Source of the DNA: Clostridium massiliamazoniense
Lineage (GTDB): Bacteria; Bacillota; Clostridia; Clostridiales; Clostridiaceae
Reading direction: 5' to 3'
Length of the DNA stretch: 64,000 nt
Assembly (NCBI RefSeq): GCF_001403635.1
Contig: NZ_LN879467.1
Coordinates: 1 to 64,000 of the forward strand
The notes below the pieces were generated by a model. It saw only the letters and a list, made by a program, of their open reading frames with translations. It was not told the DNA's origin and ran no database searches. How positions within the stretch are numbered: the stretch's first letter is position 1; each line of letters begins with the position of its first letter. Below, in pieces: positions 18,115 through 27,899 of the stretch. A program made the translations under genes and the position numbers.

Positions 18115-18543
18115 ATGAGTTTTGAAGAATTTTTCAATACCTATTGTGGTAATTCTAATATTGACTTTAATGGTTTTGGATGTGAAGATATACCAAATGG
18201 ATTTCAGGATTTAGACCCTAATATGTTTATAACATTAGCAACCTTAGTAGCTAATATATCTGCAAGAGATCTTCCATTTAATCTTCAATATGCTATAGGA
18301 AACTGGTTACAAGTAGTAGGTCAAGCTATGGTAGCTTATAATGCTCAACAGCAGTACTTTCAAAATGGACCAGGACTTTATTATGATATTAGAAATAAGA
18401 ACATAGGCAATGATTCGTGTAAAAGTTCATCTGAGTCAACAGTAAAAAATGATTGTAATTATCAGCAGGAGTTAGTTGAACTTAAGGAACATATAAAAAT
18501 ATTATATAAGGAAATAAGTAGGCTTAAAAAAGAGAATGATTAA
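18115..18543 (+). CDS. Hypothetical protein, tandem paralogue 2
   Basis: 142 residues, paralogue of the gene 98 bp upstream. It starts with the same SFEEFF, keeps the core (GFQDLDPNMFITLATLV, LPFNLQYAIGNWLQVVGQ, YNAQQQYFQNGPG, RNKNIGN) and also ends in a coiled coil (QQELVELKEHIKILYKEISRLKK). It lacks the Asn-rich insert and the STSGQS repeat. The conserved block is far more similar than either end, indicating purifying selection on a shared interaction or fold. GTGAGGAT upstream may serve as ribosome site. Function unknown. Confidence 0.7.
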   Translation: MSFEEFFNTYCGNSNIDFNGFGCEDIPNGFQDLDPNMFITLATLVANISARDLPFNLQYAIGNWLQVVGQAMVAYNAQQQYFQNGPGLYYDIRNKNIGNDSCKSSSESTVKNDCNYQQELVELKEHIKILYKEISRLKKEND

Positions 18544-18657
18544 TTATTGATTATAAAAAAGTAATAAGTTGATTTAATTAAGATAATGACTTATTAATAA
18601 AGTACTATTGTTTGAAATGATTTTGTATTAAATTTACAGATTATTTATAATAAAATA

Positions 18658-18685
18658 TTGTAAATAATTTCTTTAATAGTATAAT
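18658..18685 (+). promoter_or_regulatory. Promoter of glpF-glpP
   Basis: TTGTAA (18658-18663), 16 bp, TATAAT (18680-18685), about 50 bp before the GlpP-type leader hairpin. Confidence 0.5.
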
Positions 18686-18739
18686 ATAAATATAATATGA
18701 AAAGGAATACATTAGGTCACATAATGGTGTTAGAGAATT

Positions 18740-18789
18740 AGAGTTTAAACACAAAGAAGGGGACTTTCTTTTGGTTTGGCTCTTTTTTT
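18740..18789 (+). promoter_or_regulatory. GlpP-responsive leader terminator of glpF
   Basis: AGAGTTTAAACACAAAGAA pairs with TTCTTTTGGTTTGGCTCT and is followed by a run of T, directly before the glpF ribosome site. The stem sequence is shared with the leader of the glpA-like unit at 24499-24555. In Bacillus, GlpP with glycerol-3-phosphate prevents termination at such leaders; glpP itself is the next gene but one. Confidence 0.85.
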
Positions 18790-18813
18790 ATTTAAATATT
18801 TAGGAGGGGTAAA

Positions 18814-19524
18814 ATGGGAAGTAAGTTTATTGCAGAAGTTATGGGGACATTCATATTAATTTTATTAGGAGATGGTGTTGTAGCTAATGTAGTTCTCAAA
18901 AAAAATAAAGGGGAAGGTTCTGGTTGGATTGTTATTACAGCAGGTTGGGCCTTAGCAGTTACTATTCCAGTATTTATTTTTGCTAATGTAAGTGGAGCAC
19001 AATTTAATCCAGCAGTTACTATTGCTTTAGCAGCTACTGGCTCAATGTCATGGGCAGAAGTTCCTATATTTATAGGTGGACAACTTATAGGTGCATTTTT
19101 AGGAGCTGTAGCAGTGTTTTTTAATTATTACAAACAATTTGAAGCAACAGAAGATCCTGATTCAAAACTTGGAGTATTTGCAACTATACCAGCTATAAGA
19201 AATTATAAGTGGAATTTTGTAACAGAGTTTATAGGTTCATTTATTCTTATGTTTGGAATTTTAGGTCTTGGAGCTGTACAAATGGCTGATGGGCTTTCTG
19301 CTATATCTATAGGGTTACTAATTTTTGTAATTGGATTATCACTTGGTGGACCAACAGGATATGCTATAAATCCAGCTAGGGATTTAGGACCAAGAATTGC
19401 ACATTTTTTATTACCTATAAGAGGTAAGGGGAGTTCTGATTGGTCTTATGCATGGATTCCAGTAGTAGCACCAATTTGTGGAGCATTGGTAGGTGCTATA
19501 TTATATACTTCAGTATTTATGTAA
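18814..19524 (+). CDS. glpF: Glycerol uptake facilitator GlpF (aquaporin family)
   Basis: A 236-residue channel with six spans and two half-helices carrying the pore signatures FNPAVT (about 65-70) and INPARD (about 187-192). NPARD with an Asp after Arg is the mark of glyceroporins rather than water channels. It admits glycerol to the cytoplasm for GlpK. First gene of a unit with glpP (36 bp later) and probably glpK. It is preceded by a GlpP-type leader terminator, so expression should depend on glycerol-3-phosphate. Confidence 0.94.
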   Translation: MGSKFIAEVMGTFILILLGDGVVANVVLKKNKGEGSGWIVITAGWALAVTIPVFIFANVSGAQFNPAVTIALAATGSMSWAEVPIFIGGQLIGAFLGAVAVFFNYYKQFEATEDPDSKLGVFATIPAIRNYKWNFVTEFIGSFILMFGILGLGAVQMADGLSAISIGLLIFVIGLSLGGPTGYAINPARDLGPRIAHFLLPIRGKGSSDWSYAWIPVVAPICGALVGAILYTSVFM

Positions 19525-19560
19525 AATACAATTTAAATATAAGATATGAGAGGAGCAATT

Positions 19561-20121
19561 ATGTTAAACTTTAGAAGGATTTTAGAAGACAATCCAATTG
19601 TGGCAGCGGTTAAAGATGAAGAACAGTTAAAGGAAGTGTTAAGAACAGAAGTAAACGTTATTTTCGTGCTTTTTGGAAATATACTTAATATAGGACAGAT
19701 TAGTGAAAGTATAGATAAGGCAGGAAAAGTTGGAATAATTCATATAGATTTAGTAGAAGGACTTACTAACAAGGAGGTATCGCTTAGATATTTAAAAGAG
19801 AACACAAAATTTAAAGGTATAATAAGTACAAAACCACAAAGTATAAAGGTTGCTAAAAAGTTAGGTTTTTATGCTGTACAAAGATTTTTTATAATTGATA
19901 GTATGTCACTTAAAAGCACTAAATTACATTTAGTAGAAGAATGTGATGCTATAGAAATATTACCAGGTTTATTATTTAAAGTTATAAGGGATTTATCAAC
20001 AGAAATTAAAAAACCATTAATAGTTGGAGGATTAATTTCAGATAAGGAAGATGTTATAGAAGCACTTAATGCTGGTGCAACTTGTATATCCACAACTAGA
20101 GAGGAAATATGGGAAATGTAA
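19561..20121 (+). CDS. glpP: Glycerol-3-phosphate-responsive antiterminator GlpP
   Basis: About 186 residues, a small beta/alpha-barrel RNA-binding regulator. Family signatures: NPIVAAVKDEEQL near the N-terminus, GIIHIDLVEGL, KGIISTKPQSIKVAKKLG, QRFFIIDS, and IVGGLISDKEDVIEALNAGATCISTT at the C-terminus. With glycerol-3-phosphate it binds leader mRNA and stops early termination. An earlier ATG (19546) overlaps GAGAGGAG, which is instead the ribosome site of the ATG at 19561. Two candidate target leaders lie in this window, before glpF and before the glpA-like gene. Confidence 0.94.
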   Translation: MLNFRRILEDNPIVAAVKDEEQLKEVLRTEVNVIFVLFGNILNIGQISESIDKAGKVGIIHIDLVEGLTNKEVSLRYLKENTKFKGIISTKPQSIKVAKKLGFYAVQRFFIIDSMSLKSTKLHLVEECDAIEILPGLLFKVIRDLSTEIKKPLIVGGLISDKEDVIEALNAGATCISTTREEIWEM

Positions 20122-20323
20122 TTTTTAAAAGTTTTGGCGTAGAAAGTAACTATAAGTAAATTTAAAATGGTAGTTTTTAGTTTGTGATTATTAGTAATAA
20201 TAAGTAAAATTAGTTCATGGATAGTAATTAAATTTTAATTGATTTTAATTATAGGATTTGTTTGTTATTAAATAAAGGAAAAATTTAGATGATTATAAAA
20301 TTTAATCTAAATATTATTTCTGA

Positions 20324-21835
<1,512 letters not shown>

Positions 21836-21896
21836 TTTTAAAATATATTTTTAAAATAAGGATCTGCTTTAAATCACTATTAATAATTGAGTATAT

Positions 21897-21934
21897 AAAA
21901 GGGGCTACCTCATTTTGAGATAGTCCCTTTGCTT
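21897..21934 (+). terminator. Terminator after glpK
   Basis: AAAGGGGCTACCTC / GAGATAGTCCCTTT with a short loop. A similar sequence lies at 33906-33935. Confidence 0.85.
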
Positions 21935-21981
21935 ATGAATAAGTAATTTGTTAAGATTGTTCATTTGATATGACTTATAAA

Positions 21982-22254
21982 TTATTCTTTACTCTTTAGA
22001 AATGTTGGTTTTAATAAAAATTGACTTAATACTATGCAAGTGCACATAGTTATAGCCAATGGCAATAGTTTAGGTAAATTTATAAATACCGGCTCCATTA
22101 ATAAAATAATCCCAAGTAATGCTATGCTAAAGCTTATATAAGAAAGGTAGCCATATCTTTTAATGTACATTCCAGCTTTATAGCCTTTAACAAGACTATA
22201 AAGTCCTAAAATAAATAGTAAAGTTCCAACAAAAACCATAATCCATAATAACAT
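21982..22254 (-). CDS. Small integral membrane protein
   Basis: 90 residues with three predicted membrane helices (about 3-22, 37-54, 62-80) and a basic first loop (YSLVKGYKAGMYIKRYGY). No family recognised. The start is supported by GGGAGG 11 nt upstream. It converges on glpK across a terminator, and an R1 half copy lies downstream of the neighbouring transglutaminase gene, upstream of this start. Function unknown. Confidence 0.65.
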   Translation of the reverse strand: MLLWIMVFVGTLLFILGLYSLVKGYKAGMYIKRYGYLSYISFSIALLGIILLMEPVFINLPKLLPLAITMCTCIVLSQFLLKPTFLKSKE

Positions 22255-22328
22255 GACTAAATACCTCCCATTGCATATTATATTTATGGTTTACAAAATA
22301 TAATTGTTCAATACCTTATATTCTTAGA

Positions 22329-22395
22329 TTGTAGAAAAAATATTAGAGTTTCTTTACGTAGGTGAGTGGTCACAAATGATGAATCGATATAGCTA
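22329..22395. repeat. R1 palindromic repeat, right half only (copy B)
   Basis: About 67 bp matching the right arm of copy A (TGTAGAAAAAATATTAGAG, then GTGAGTGGTCACAAATGATG and a terminal ATCGATATAGCTA). The left arm is absent, so it cannot form the hairpin. The adjoining GAGGATGTATC terminator is kept. Confidence 0.8.
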
Positions 22396-22402
22396 GATAA
22401 AA

Positions 22403-22444
22403 GGAAAAGAGGATGTATCTGTAATTTGATACATCCTCTTTTCT
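22403..22444. terminator. Bidirectional terminator, GAGGATGTATC family
   Basis: AAAAGAGGATGTATC / GATACATCCTCTTTT (22405-22442), serving the minus-strand transglutaminase gene. Confidence 0.85.
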
Positions 22445-22487
22445 TGTGTAGGTAATAGAAATTACTAAAGAGTTGAGTAGTTGAGTA

Positions 22488-23552
22488 TTATTTTAAATTA
22501 GTAGATGTAGTTTTATTAAAGTCAGTATGTGAAGGGGTAATATTGTTTGTTCTTACTGTAGCAAAGCCTTGGTTTATAGTTGATAAGTATATATGACTTT
22601 TGTTGAAGTTTTCTGGATTATTAAAGTAATCTAGATGTCCCCAAGTTCTATAATTAGTTGTTGTATATATAGTATTTCCTACTTGTTTTGTTGTTACACT
22701 TGTAACTGCTTTTGTTATTGTGTTTGGATTTAGTATATAGCTTGTGTTGCTTTTAGACATGCCTGCTCCACCTTTTGAAATTGGTGTATATGCGCTTGAT
22801 GCAAATGTACAATCTACATTAACCCATCCTGTAGAAGTTCCTAATGAAGGTAGGTATACTTGATTCCATGCATGTCCACCCCAGTTTTCTCCACTTCCAC
22901 CATTAGATAGACCACTTATTACTCTAACTTGAAGTCCTTCAGCTCTACACATATCAGCATATAGTTGAGCATATCCTTCGCATATTCCTGTTCTATGATT
23001 AAAAGTATAAGTAGCTGTTGATTCATTAGGAGTAGCTGTATTATTGTTTATTGCATTTTCTATGCTTGTACTGTAAGAGATGTTTTGAGCAATCCAAACA
23101 TAAATAGCTTTTGCTTTTTCTACATTAGTAGTAGCATTAGCACAGATTTTATTAGCTATATTTACTATAGCTGGTGAAGTTTCGTTTAATTGGTTTACTG
23201 ACTCACCGTTATACATGATGTTTTGATTATCATATGTAACCTTACCATTAAAGTTATTTCCAGCAGTTTCTGATAAGTATTGATAGCTTATATAACCTAC
23301 AGTTCCTTTGTAAGATACTTTATAAAAATTATTACTCATTCCTAAAACGTTTACTTTAGTGCCTTCTGGTAATACTGCTAAAGTTGTAGAATTACTATTT
23401 GCTTCTTTAGTGAAATTAGCAGATTGGCAATTAACGATTTGTGCTGTAAATAAAGTAGCATCATTACTGTTATTAGTAAGGGTACTGTAATTATTTTTAT
23501 AAGGTATTTTTTGAATCATAGCTGTAGGATTAATATTATTTGTTGTTAACAT
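22488..23552 (-). CDS. SH3b plus transglutaminase-like cysteine protease-fold protein
   Basis: 354 residues. Residues about 36-95 are a bacterial SH3 domain (ATLFTAQIVNCQSANFTKEA ... GTVGYISYQYL), usually a peptidoglycan-binding module. Residues about 125-255 are a transglutaminase-like core with a complete triad: Cys191 in GICEGYAQL, His227 in GHAWNQVYL and Asp247 in NVDCTF. Relatives act outside the cell on wall or protein substrates. The oddity is the N-terminus (MLTTNNINPTAMIQKIPYKN), which has no hydrophobic signal segment. Ribosome site AAAGGACG is present. Single gene with terminator. Confidence 0.85.
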   Translation of the reverse strand: MLTTNNINPTAMIQKIPYKNNYSTLTNNSNDATLFTAQIVNCQSANFTKEANSNSTTLAVLPEGTKVNVLGMSNNFYKVSYKGTVGYISYQYLSETAGNNFNGKVTYDNQNIMYNGESVNQLNETSPAIVNIANKICANATTNVEKAKAIYVWIAQNISYSTSIENAINNNTATPNESTATYTFNHRTGICEGYAQLYADMCRAEGLQVRVISGLSNGGSGENWGGHAWNQVYLPSLGTSTGWVNVDCTFASSAYTPISKGGAGMSKSNTSYILNPNTITKAVTSVTTKQVGNTIYTTTNYRTWGHLDYFNNPENFNKSHIYLSTINQGFATVRTNNITPSHTDFNKTTSTNLK

Positions 23553-23939
23553 TGAAACACGTCCTTTATCTTTAGTCTGTAATTTGGAATTACTTTATTG
23601 CGAAAAATTTAAAGTATTTAAATAGTATGTTATTAATATAGTGCTATTTTAGTTTTGTTTCAAGAATATGTATTTAATAGTTTTTATTATTTTAATTAAG
23701 TAAAATTAACTATTAAAAATAAAATTAACTTTAAAATAATAAATTAATATTTTAATATTAATTTTAATTTAATTAATATAAAAATTAAAATAATTTTAAA
23801 TGGCTGAAAAGAGCTGTTTTAAGGGAGAACAATGCATAGAAAAATGAATATATTAAATATAGTATTATTGTTAAAGGTGAGCAAAGATTAGTACGTAAAA
23901 GAATTTTCTTTAATATTATATTTATGGTATAAATTTAAA

Positions 23940-24314
23940 ATGAACAAATATATATTATTAAGAAGAAAAAAATAGTATATTTAATTTTAATTGAACTTTT
24001 AACTAATATTGTAGCTATGGAAAGTTTACCTAGCGATGTTGAATACACTAATAAAAATGTTAATTTTTTACTATATAAGGAAGGAATTAGTAGTGATTAT
24101 TTTGTCATTCCCTATAGTAGTACACATTATTTAACTGAAAGTGATTTAAGAGGATTAAATGCTGAGGAACTTGAGATTGCAAAACATAGTTATATATTTG
24201 TTATTGACCAGTGAAGGGCTTTTTTGGTATACTTCTGTAGATTATTCTATATCTTTGAATAGTATAGAGGAATATAATGTAGGTAAAATAGTTGCTGAAG
24301 TGGCTAGAAGATAA
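23940..24314 (+). pseudogene. Decayed YARHG-domain secreted protein
   Basis: An ATG at 23940 opens MNKYILLRRKK and stops at 23973-23975. In the next frame, entered in the A-rich run just before it, the reading goes on as IVYLILIELLTNIVAMESLPSDVEYTN. This looks like the end of a signal sequence. It continues to YLTESDLRGLNAEELEIAKHSYIF (24130-24204), the typical entry to a YARHG domain, and then a stop at 24211. A third segment, WYTSVDYSISLNSIEEYNVGKIVAEVARR, ends at 24314. The YARHG residues themselves and part of the domain are lost. I take the whole as a decayed exported protein gene. The start of the longest intact frame, 24017, has no ribosome site. Confidence 0.6.
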
Positions 24315-24498
24315 TTTTAGTTTATTTAATAAAGATAATGGAATTTTCTAATAGTTTATTGGATTAAAAGTGAAATGTTAACAATAGATTAAAAATAGAT
24401 TTAGTATTAGATTTTCTTATTTTATTATGCTATAATAAAAATAAGAAAACGATTAAATTAAATAAATTTTAAAGTAATTAACTTGTGTAAAGAGAGAT

Positions 24499-24556
24499 GA
24501 GAGCTAAACACAAAAGTGGTATTTTTATGCCCTTTTGGTTTAGCTCTTTTTATTTT
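24499..24556 (+). promoter_or_regulatory. GlpP-responsive leader terminator of the glpA-like operon
   Basis: GAGCTAAACACAAAAGTGG pairs with CCCTTTTGGTTTAGCTC (24501-24545) and runs into CTTTTTATTTTA. A possible -10, TATAAT, lies at 24431-24436. The half stems TAAACACAAA and TTTTGGTTT are shared with the glpF leader. Confidence 0.85.
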
Positions 24557-24584
24557 ATTAAATGGGTGATAAGGAGAGATTTTC

Positions 24585-26015
24585 ATGTATGATGTAGCAA
24601 TAATCGGTTCAGGTATAGTAGGAGCTTCTATTTTTAGAGAACTTACAAAATATGATTTAAATGTAGTAGTGATTGAGAAAGATAATGATGTTTCTATGGG
24701 TTCAACAAAGGCTAATTCAGCTATTGTTCATTCAGGATATGACCCAGAGCCAGGAACTCTTATGGCTAAGTATAATGTTGAAGGAAATAAGATGTTTGAT
24801 AAATTATGTTCTGATCTTTCAGTTCCTTTTAAGAGAAATGGTTCTCTTATTATAGCTTTTAATGATAATGATTTAAAAGTCATTGATGAATTATATAAAA
24901 GAGGTATTGAAAATAAGGTTGATGGAATAAGAATCTTAAGTAGAGATGAAGTATTTGAAATAGAACCGAGTTTGAATGAAGAAGTTATAGGTGCTTTATA
25001 TGCACCAACAGGAGGAATTGTTGGTATCTATGAATTAACAATAGCATTAATGGAGAATGGTATAGATAATGGTGGTGAACTTAGATTAAATTCAAAGGTT
25101 GTAGCTATAAATAAAAATGAAGATAAGTTTACTATAAATATAGATAATGGGGATGTTATAGAAAGTAAATATGTTATAAATGCAGCTGGTGTTTATGCTG
25201 ATGAAATTCACAATATGATTGCAAAGGAAAATTTCAAGATAACTCCAAGAAGGGGAGAATATTTTTTATTTGATAAAAGTCAAGGTTCACTTATTAAGCA
25301 AACTATATTCCAATGTCCTAATGAACTTGGAAAAGGAATATTAGTAACTCCAACTGTTCATGGAAATCTTTTAGTAGGACCAGATGCTACTGATATTATA
25401 GATAAAGATGATGTTAAAACTGAGGGAGAACATTTAGAATTTATAAAAGAAACTTCTTTTAGGACAACTAAAAAAGTTAATTTTAGAGAAAGCGTTAGAA
25501 ATTTTGCAGGGCTTAGGGCAGTAGCAGACAGAGGTGATTTTATTGTTGAAGAAACTAAGGATATTAAAGGTTTTATAGATGTTGCGGGTATAAAGTCTCC
25601 AGGGTTAACTTCAGCACCAGCTATAGCTGTAGATGTTGTTAAAATCTTAGAAGGTAGTGGCCTAACTTTAGAAAGTAAGGAAGATTTTAAAGCAACTAGA
25701 GAACAAATCCACTTTATGAATCTTTCACAGGAAGAAAAAGCAGCCCTTATTAAGAAAGATAGTAGATATGGAAGAATTATTTGTAGGTGTGAAAATATTA
25801 CTGAAGGTGAAATTGTAGATAGTATAAATAGAACTTTAGGAGCAACCACTATAGATGGAGTAAAAAGAAGATGTAGGCCAGGATGTGGAAGATGTCAAGG
25901 AGGATTCTGTGGACCAAGGGTTCAAGAAATAATAGCAAGGGAAAAAGGTATTGCAATAAAGGATATAGATTTAGATAGAAAGAATTCATATATTTTAACA
26001 GGTAGAACAAAGTAG
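24585..26015 (+). CDS. glpA: GlpA-like FAD-dependent glycerol-3-phosphate dehydrogenase
   Basis: 476 residues. The N-terminus is a dinucleotide-binding fold (AIIGSGIVGASIFREL, about 5-20) followed by GSTKANSAIVHSGYDPEPGTLMAKYNVEGN, the FAD-binding pattern of GlpA/LhgO-type oxidases. Residues about 405-455 form a BFD-like [2Fe-2S] domain with CRCENITEGEI and CRRPGCGRCQGGFCGP-type cysteines. Expected to oxidise glycerol-3-phosphate to dihydroxyacetone phosphate anaerobically. First gene of a three-gene operon behind a GlpP-type leader, which supports glycerol-3-phosphate as substrate over hydroxyglutarate. Naming by family and context. Confidence 0.85.
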   Translation: MYDVAIIGSGIVGASIFRELTKYDLNVVVIEKDNDVSMGSTKANSAIVHSGYDPEPGTLMAKYNVEGNKMFDKLCSDLSVPFKRNGSLIIAFNDNDLKVIDELYKRGIENKVDGIRILSRDEVFEIEPSLNEEVIGALYAPTGGIVGIYELTIALMENGIDNGGELRLNSKVVAINKNEDKFTINIDNGDVIESKYVINAAGVYADEIHNMIAKENFKITPRRGEYFLFDKSQGSLIKQTIFQCPNELGKGILVTPTVHGNLLVGPDATDIIDKDDVKTEGEHLEFIKETSFRTTKKVNFRESVRNFAGLRAVADRGDFIVEETKDIKGFIDVAGIKSPGLTSAPAIAVDVVKILEGSGLTLESKEDFKATREQIHFMNLSQEEKAALIKKDSRYGRIICRCENITEGEIVDSINRTLGATTIDGVKRRCRPGCGRCQGGFCGPRVQEIIAREKGIAIKDIDLDRKNSYILTGRTK

Positions 26016-26027
26016 GAGGATGGAGTT

Positions 26028-27284
26028 ATGAAATATGATTTAGTTGTTATTGGTGGAGGCCCTGCAGGACTTGCAGCAGCATATGAAGCCTATGAAAATG
26101 GAGTAAGAGATATATTAATAATAGAAAGAGATAAGGAATTAGGAGGAATATTAAATCAATGTATTCATAACGGATTTGGTCTTCATACTTTCAAGGAGGA
26201 GTTAACAGGACCGGAGTATGCTGAAAGATTTATAGACCTTGTTAATGAAAGAGAAATTGAAGTCAAATTAGATACTATGGTTTTAGATATAGATGAAAAT
26301 AAGAATGTCCATACTATAAATACAGAAGAGGGATATTTAGTTATAGAAGCTAAAGCAATTGTTTTAGCAATGGGTTGTAGGGAAAGGACTAGAGGAGCTA
26401 TAAATATGCCAGGAGATAGACCGTCTGGAATATTTACAGCAGGAGCAGCTCAAAGATATATTAACATGGAAGGATATATGGTAGGAAAAAAGGTTCTTAT
26501 ATTAGGATCAGGTGATATTGGACTTATAATGGCAAGAAGAATGTCTTTAGAGGGAGCTGAGGTTAAGGCTGTGGTCGAACTTATGCCATACTCTAACGGA
26601 TTAACAAGGAATATAGTGCAATGCTTAGATGATTATAATATACCTTTATATTTATCACATACTGTAGTGGATGTTAGAGGAAAAGAAAGATTAAAAAAGG
26701 TTATTATAGCTAAGGTTGATGAAAATAGAAAGCCAATTAAAGGAACTGAAATTGAATTTGATGTGGATACACTTTTACTATCAGTAGGTTTAATTCCAGA
26801 AAATGAACTATCTAAAAATGCTGGGATTACATTAGATAATAGAACAAATGGATTAGTTGTATCAGAAAGTATGGAAACATCTATTGAAGGAATATTTGCT
26901 TGTGGAAATGTAGTTCATGTACATGACCTAGTAGACTTTGTTACAGAGGAGTCAAAAAATGCAGGTAGGAATGCAGCTAAATATATAATGGGTAAAAAAA
27001 GAGGAGAAAGCTTTGTTGAACTTAAAAATGGAGCTAATATAAATTATACTGTTCCTCAAAAAGTTGATATTGATGCTTTAGAAGGAAATCTTACAGTGTT
27101 TATGAGAGTAAGAGATGTATTTAAAAATAAGGCTATAGTTGTGAGAGATAAGGATAATAATATTGTACAAAGCTTTAAGAAGCAACACTTAGCTCCAGCT
27201 GAAATGGAACGAATAACTATTCTTAAGGATAGATTAAACTATAATCAAGGAACTTTAACAATTTCATTAGAGGAGGTAAAGTAG
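26028..27284 (+). CDS. NAD(P)/FAD-dependent oxidoreductase of the glycerol-3-phosphate operon
   Basis: 418 residues with two nucleotide-binding folds: VVIGGGPAGLAAAYEAYENG (about 5-24) for FAD and KKVLILGSGDIGLIMARRM (about 154-172) for NAD(P). AMGCRERTRGA, GIFTAGAAQRYIN and IEGIFACGNVVHVHDLVDFV are typical of the subfamily that always neighbours the GlpA-like protein in clostridia. It probably accepts electrons from that subunit. The gene starts 12 bp after its predecessor with AGGAGGATGG and is followed after 4 bp by the DUF1667 gene. Confidence 0.9.
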   Translation: MKYDLVVIGGGPAGLAAAYEAYENGVRDILIIERDKELGGILNQCIHNGFGLHTFKEELTGPEYAERFIDLVNEREIEVKLDTMVLDIDENKNVHTINTEEGYLVIEAKAIVLAMGCRERTRGAINMPGDRPSGIFTAGAAQRYINMEGYMVGKKVLILGSGDIGLIMARRMSLEGAEVKAVVELMPYSNGLTRNIVQCLDDYNIPLYLSHTVVDVRGKERLKKVIIAKVDENRKPIKGTEIEFDVDTLLLSVGLIPENELSKNAGITLDNRTNGLVVSESMETSIEGIFACGNVVHVHDLVDFVTEESKNAGRNAAKYIMGKKRGESFVELKNGANINYTVPQKVDIDALEGNLTVFMRVRDVFKNKAIVVRDKDNNIVQSFKKQHLAPAEMERITILKDRLNYNQGTLTISLEEVK

Positions 27285-27288
27285 GATT

Positions 27289-27681
27289 ATGAGAGAGTTA
27301 ATTTGTATAGTATGTCCAAAAGGATGTCACCTATCAGTAGATACAGAAAATTCAACAGTTACAGGGAATACTTGTAAAAGAGGGGAAGTATATGGATTAA
27401 ATGAAGTTAAAAATCCAACAAGAATAGTTACTTCAACAGTTAGAATAAAAAATGGTGCTGTAATACCATGTAAAACAGAAAATCCAATACCAAAGGCAAT
27501 GATATTTGATGTAATGAAGGAAATAAATAGTATACAGGTAGAACTACCAGTTAAAGTTGGAGAAATATTAATAGAAGATGTTTTAAAGACAGGAATAAAT
27601 ATCATAGCTACTAAAACAGTTAAAAATGAAGAGGGCAGTAAGATAGAAGAAATAAAAGAAGAAATCTTATTATCAGTATAA
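27289..27681 (+). CDS. DUF1667 protein, third subunit of the GlpA-like module
   Basis: 130 residues. The N-terminus ICIVCPKGCHLSVD carries a CxxCxxxC motif and NTCKRGEVYG adds a fourth Cys, so four cysteines within the first 33 residues could hold a metal or iron-sulfur cluster. The rest is a beta-rich fold (VKNPTRIVTSTVRIKNG, PVKVGEIL). The family is always found behind GlpA-like and NAD(P)/FAD oxidoreductase genes and is thought to be part of their complex; its exact role is unknown. Translationally close to the upstream gene (4 bp). Confidence 0.88.
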   Translation: MRELICIVCPKGCHLSVDTENSTVTGNTCKRGEVYGLNEVKNPTRIVTSTVRIKNGAVIPCKTENPIPKAMIFDVMKEINSIQVELPVKVGEILIEDVLKTGINIIATKTVKNEEGSKIEEIKEEILLSV

Positions 27682-27699
27682 AAAATAAATAAAGTGTAT

Positions 27700-27776
27700 T
27701 TAAAATATATACTCCTTTTATAGTATACAGTTAGAACAATAAAAACTGTTACTGTGGAAGGGAGTATATTTTTTGT
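27700..27776 (+). terminator. Terminator of the glpA-like operon
   Basis: AATATATACTCC pairs with GGGAGTATATTTT around an inner hairpin ACAGTT / AACTGT. Ends in TTTTTT. Confidence 0.8.
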
Positions 27777-27899
27777 TATTTGCTTATTTAACACTGATTT
27801 ATAAAGGATTTTGTATTATAGATATTAGATAACAGATAAATTGATACTTTTATGGTATAATTATGTAAATGATGGAGAGTAGGGGAGTTTAGATGGTTT

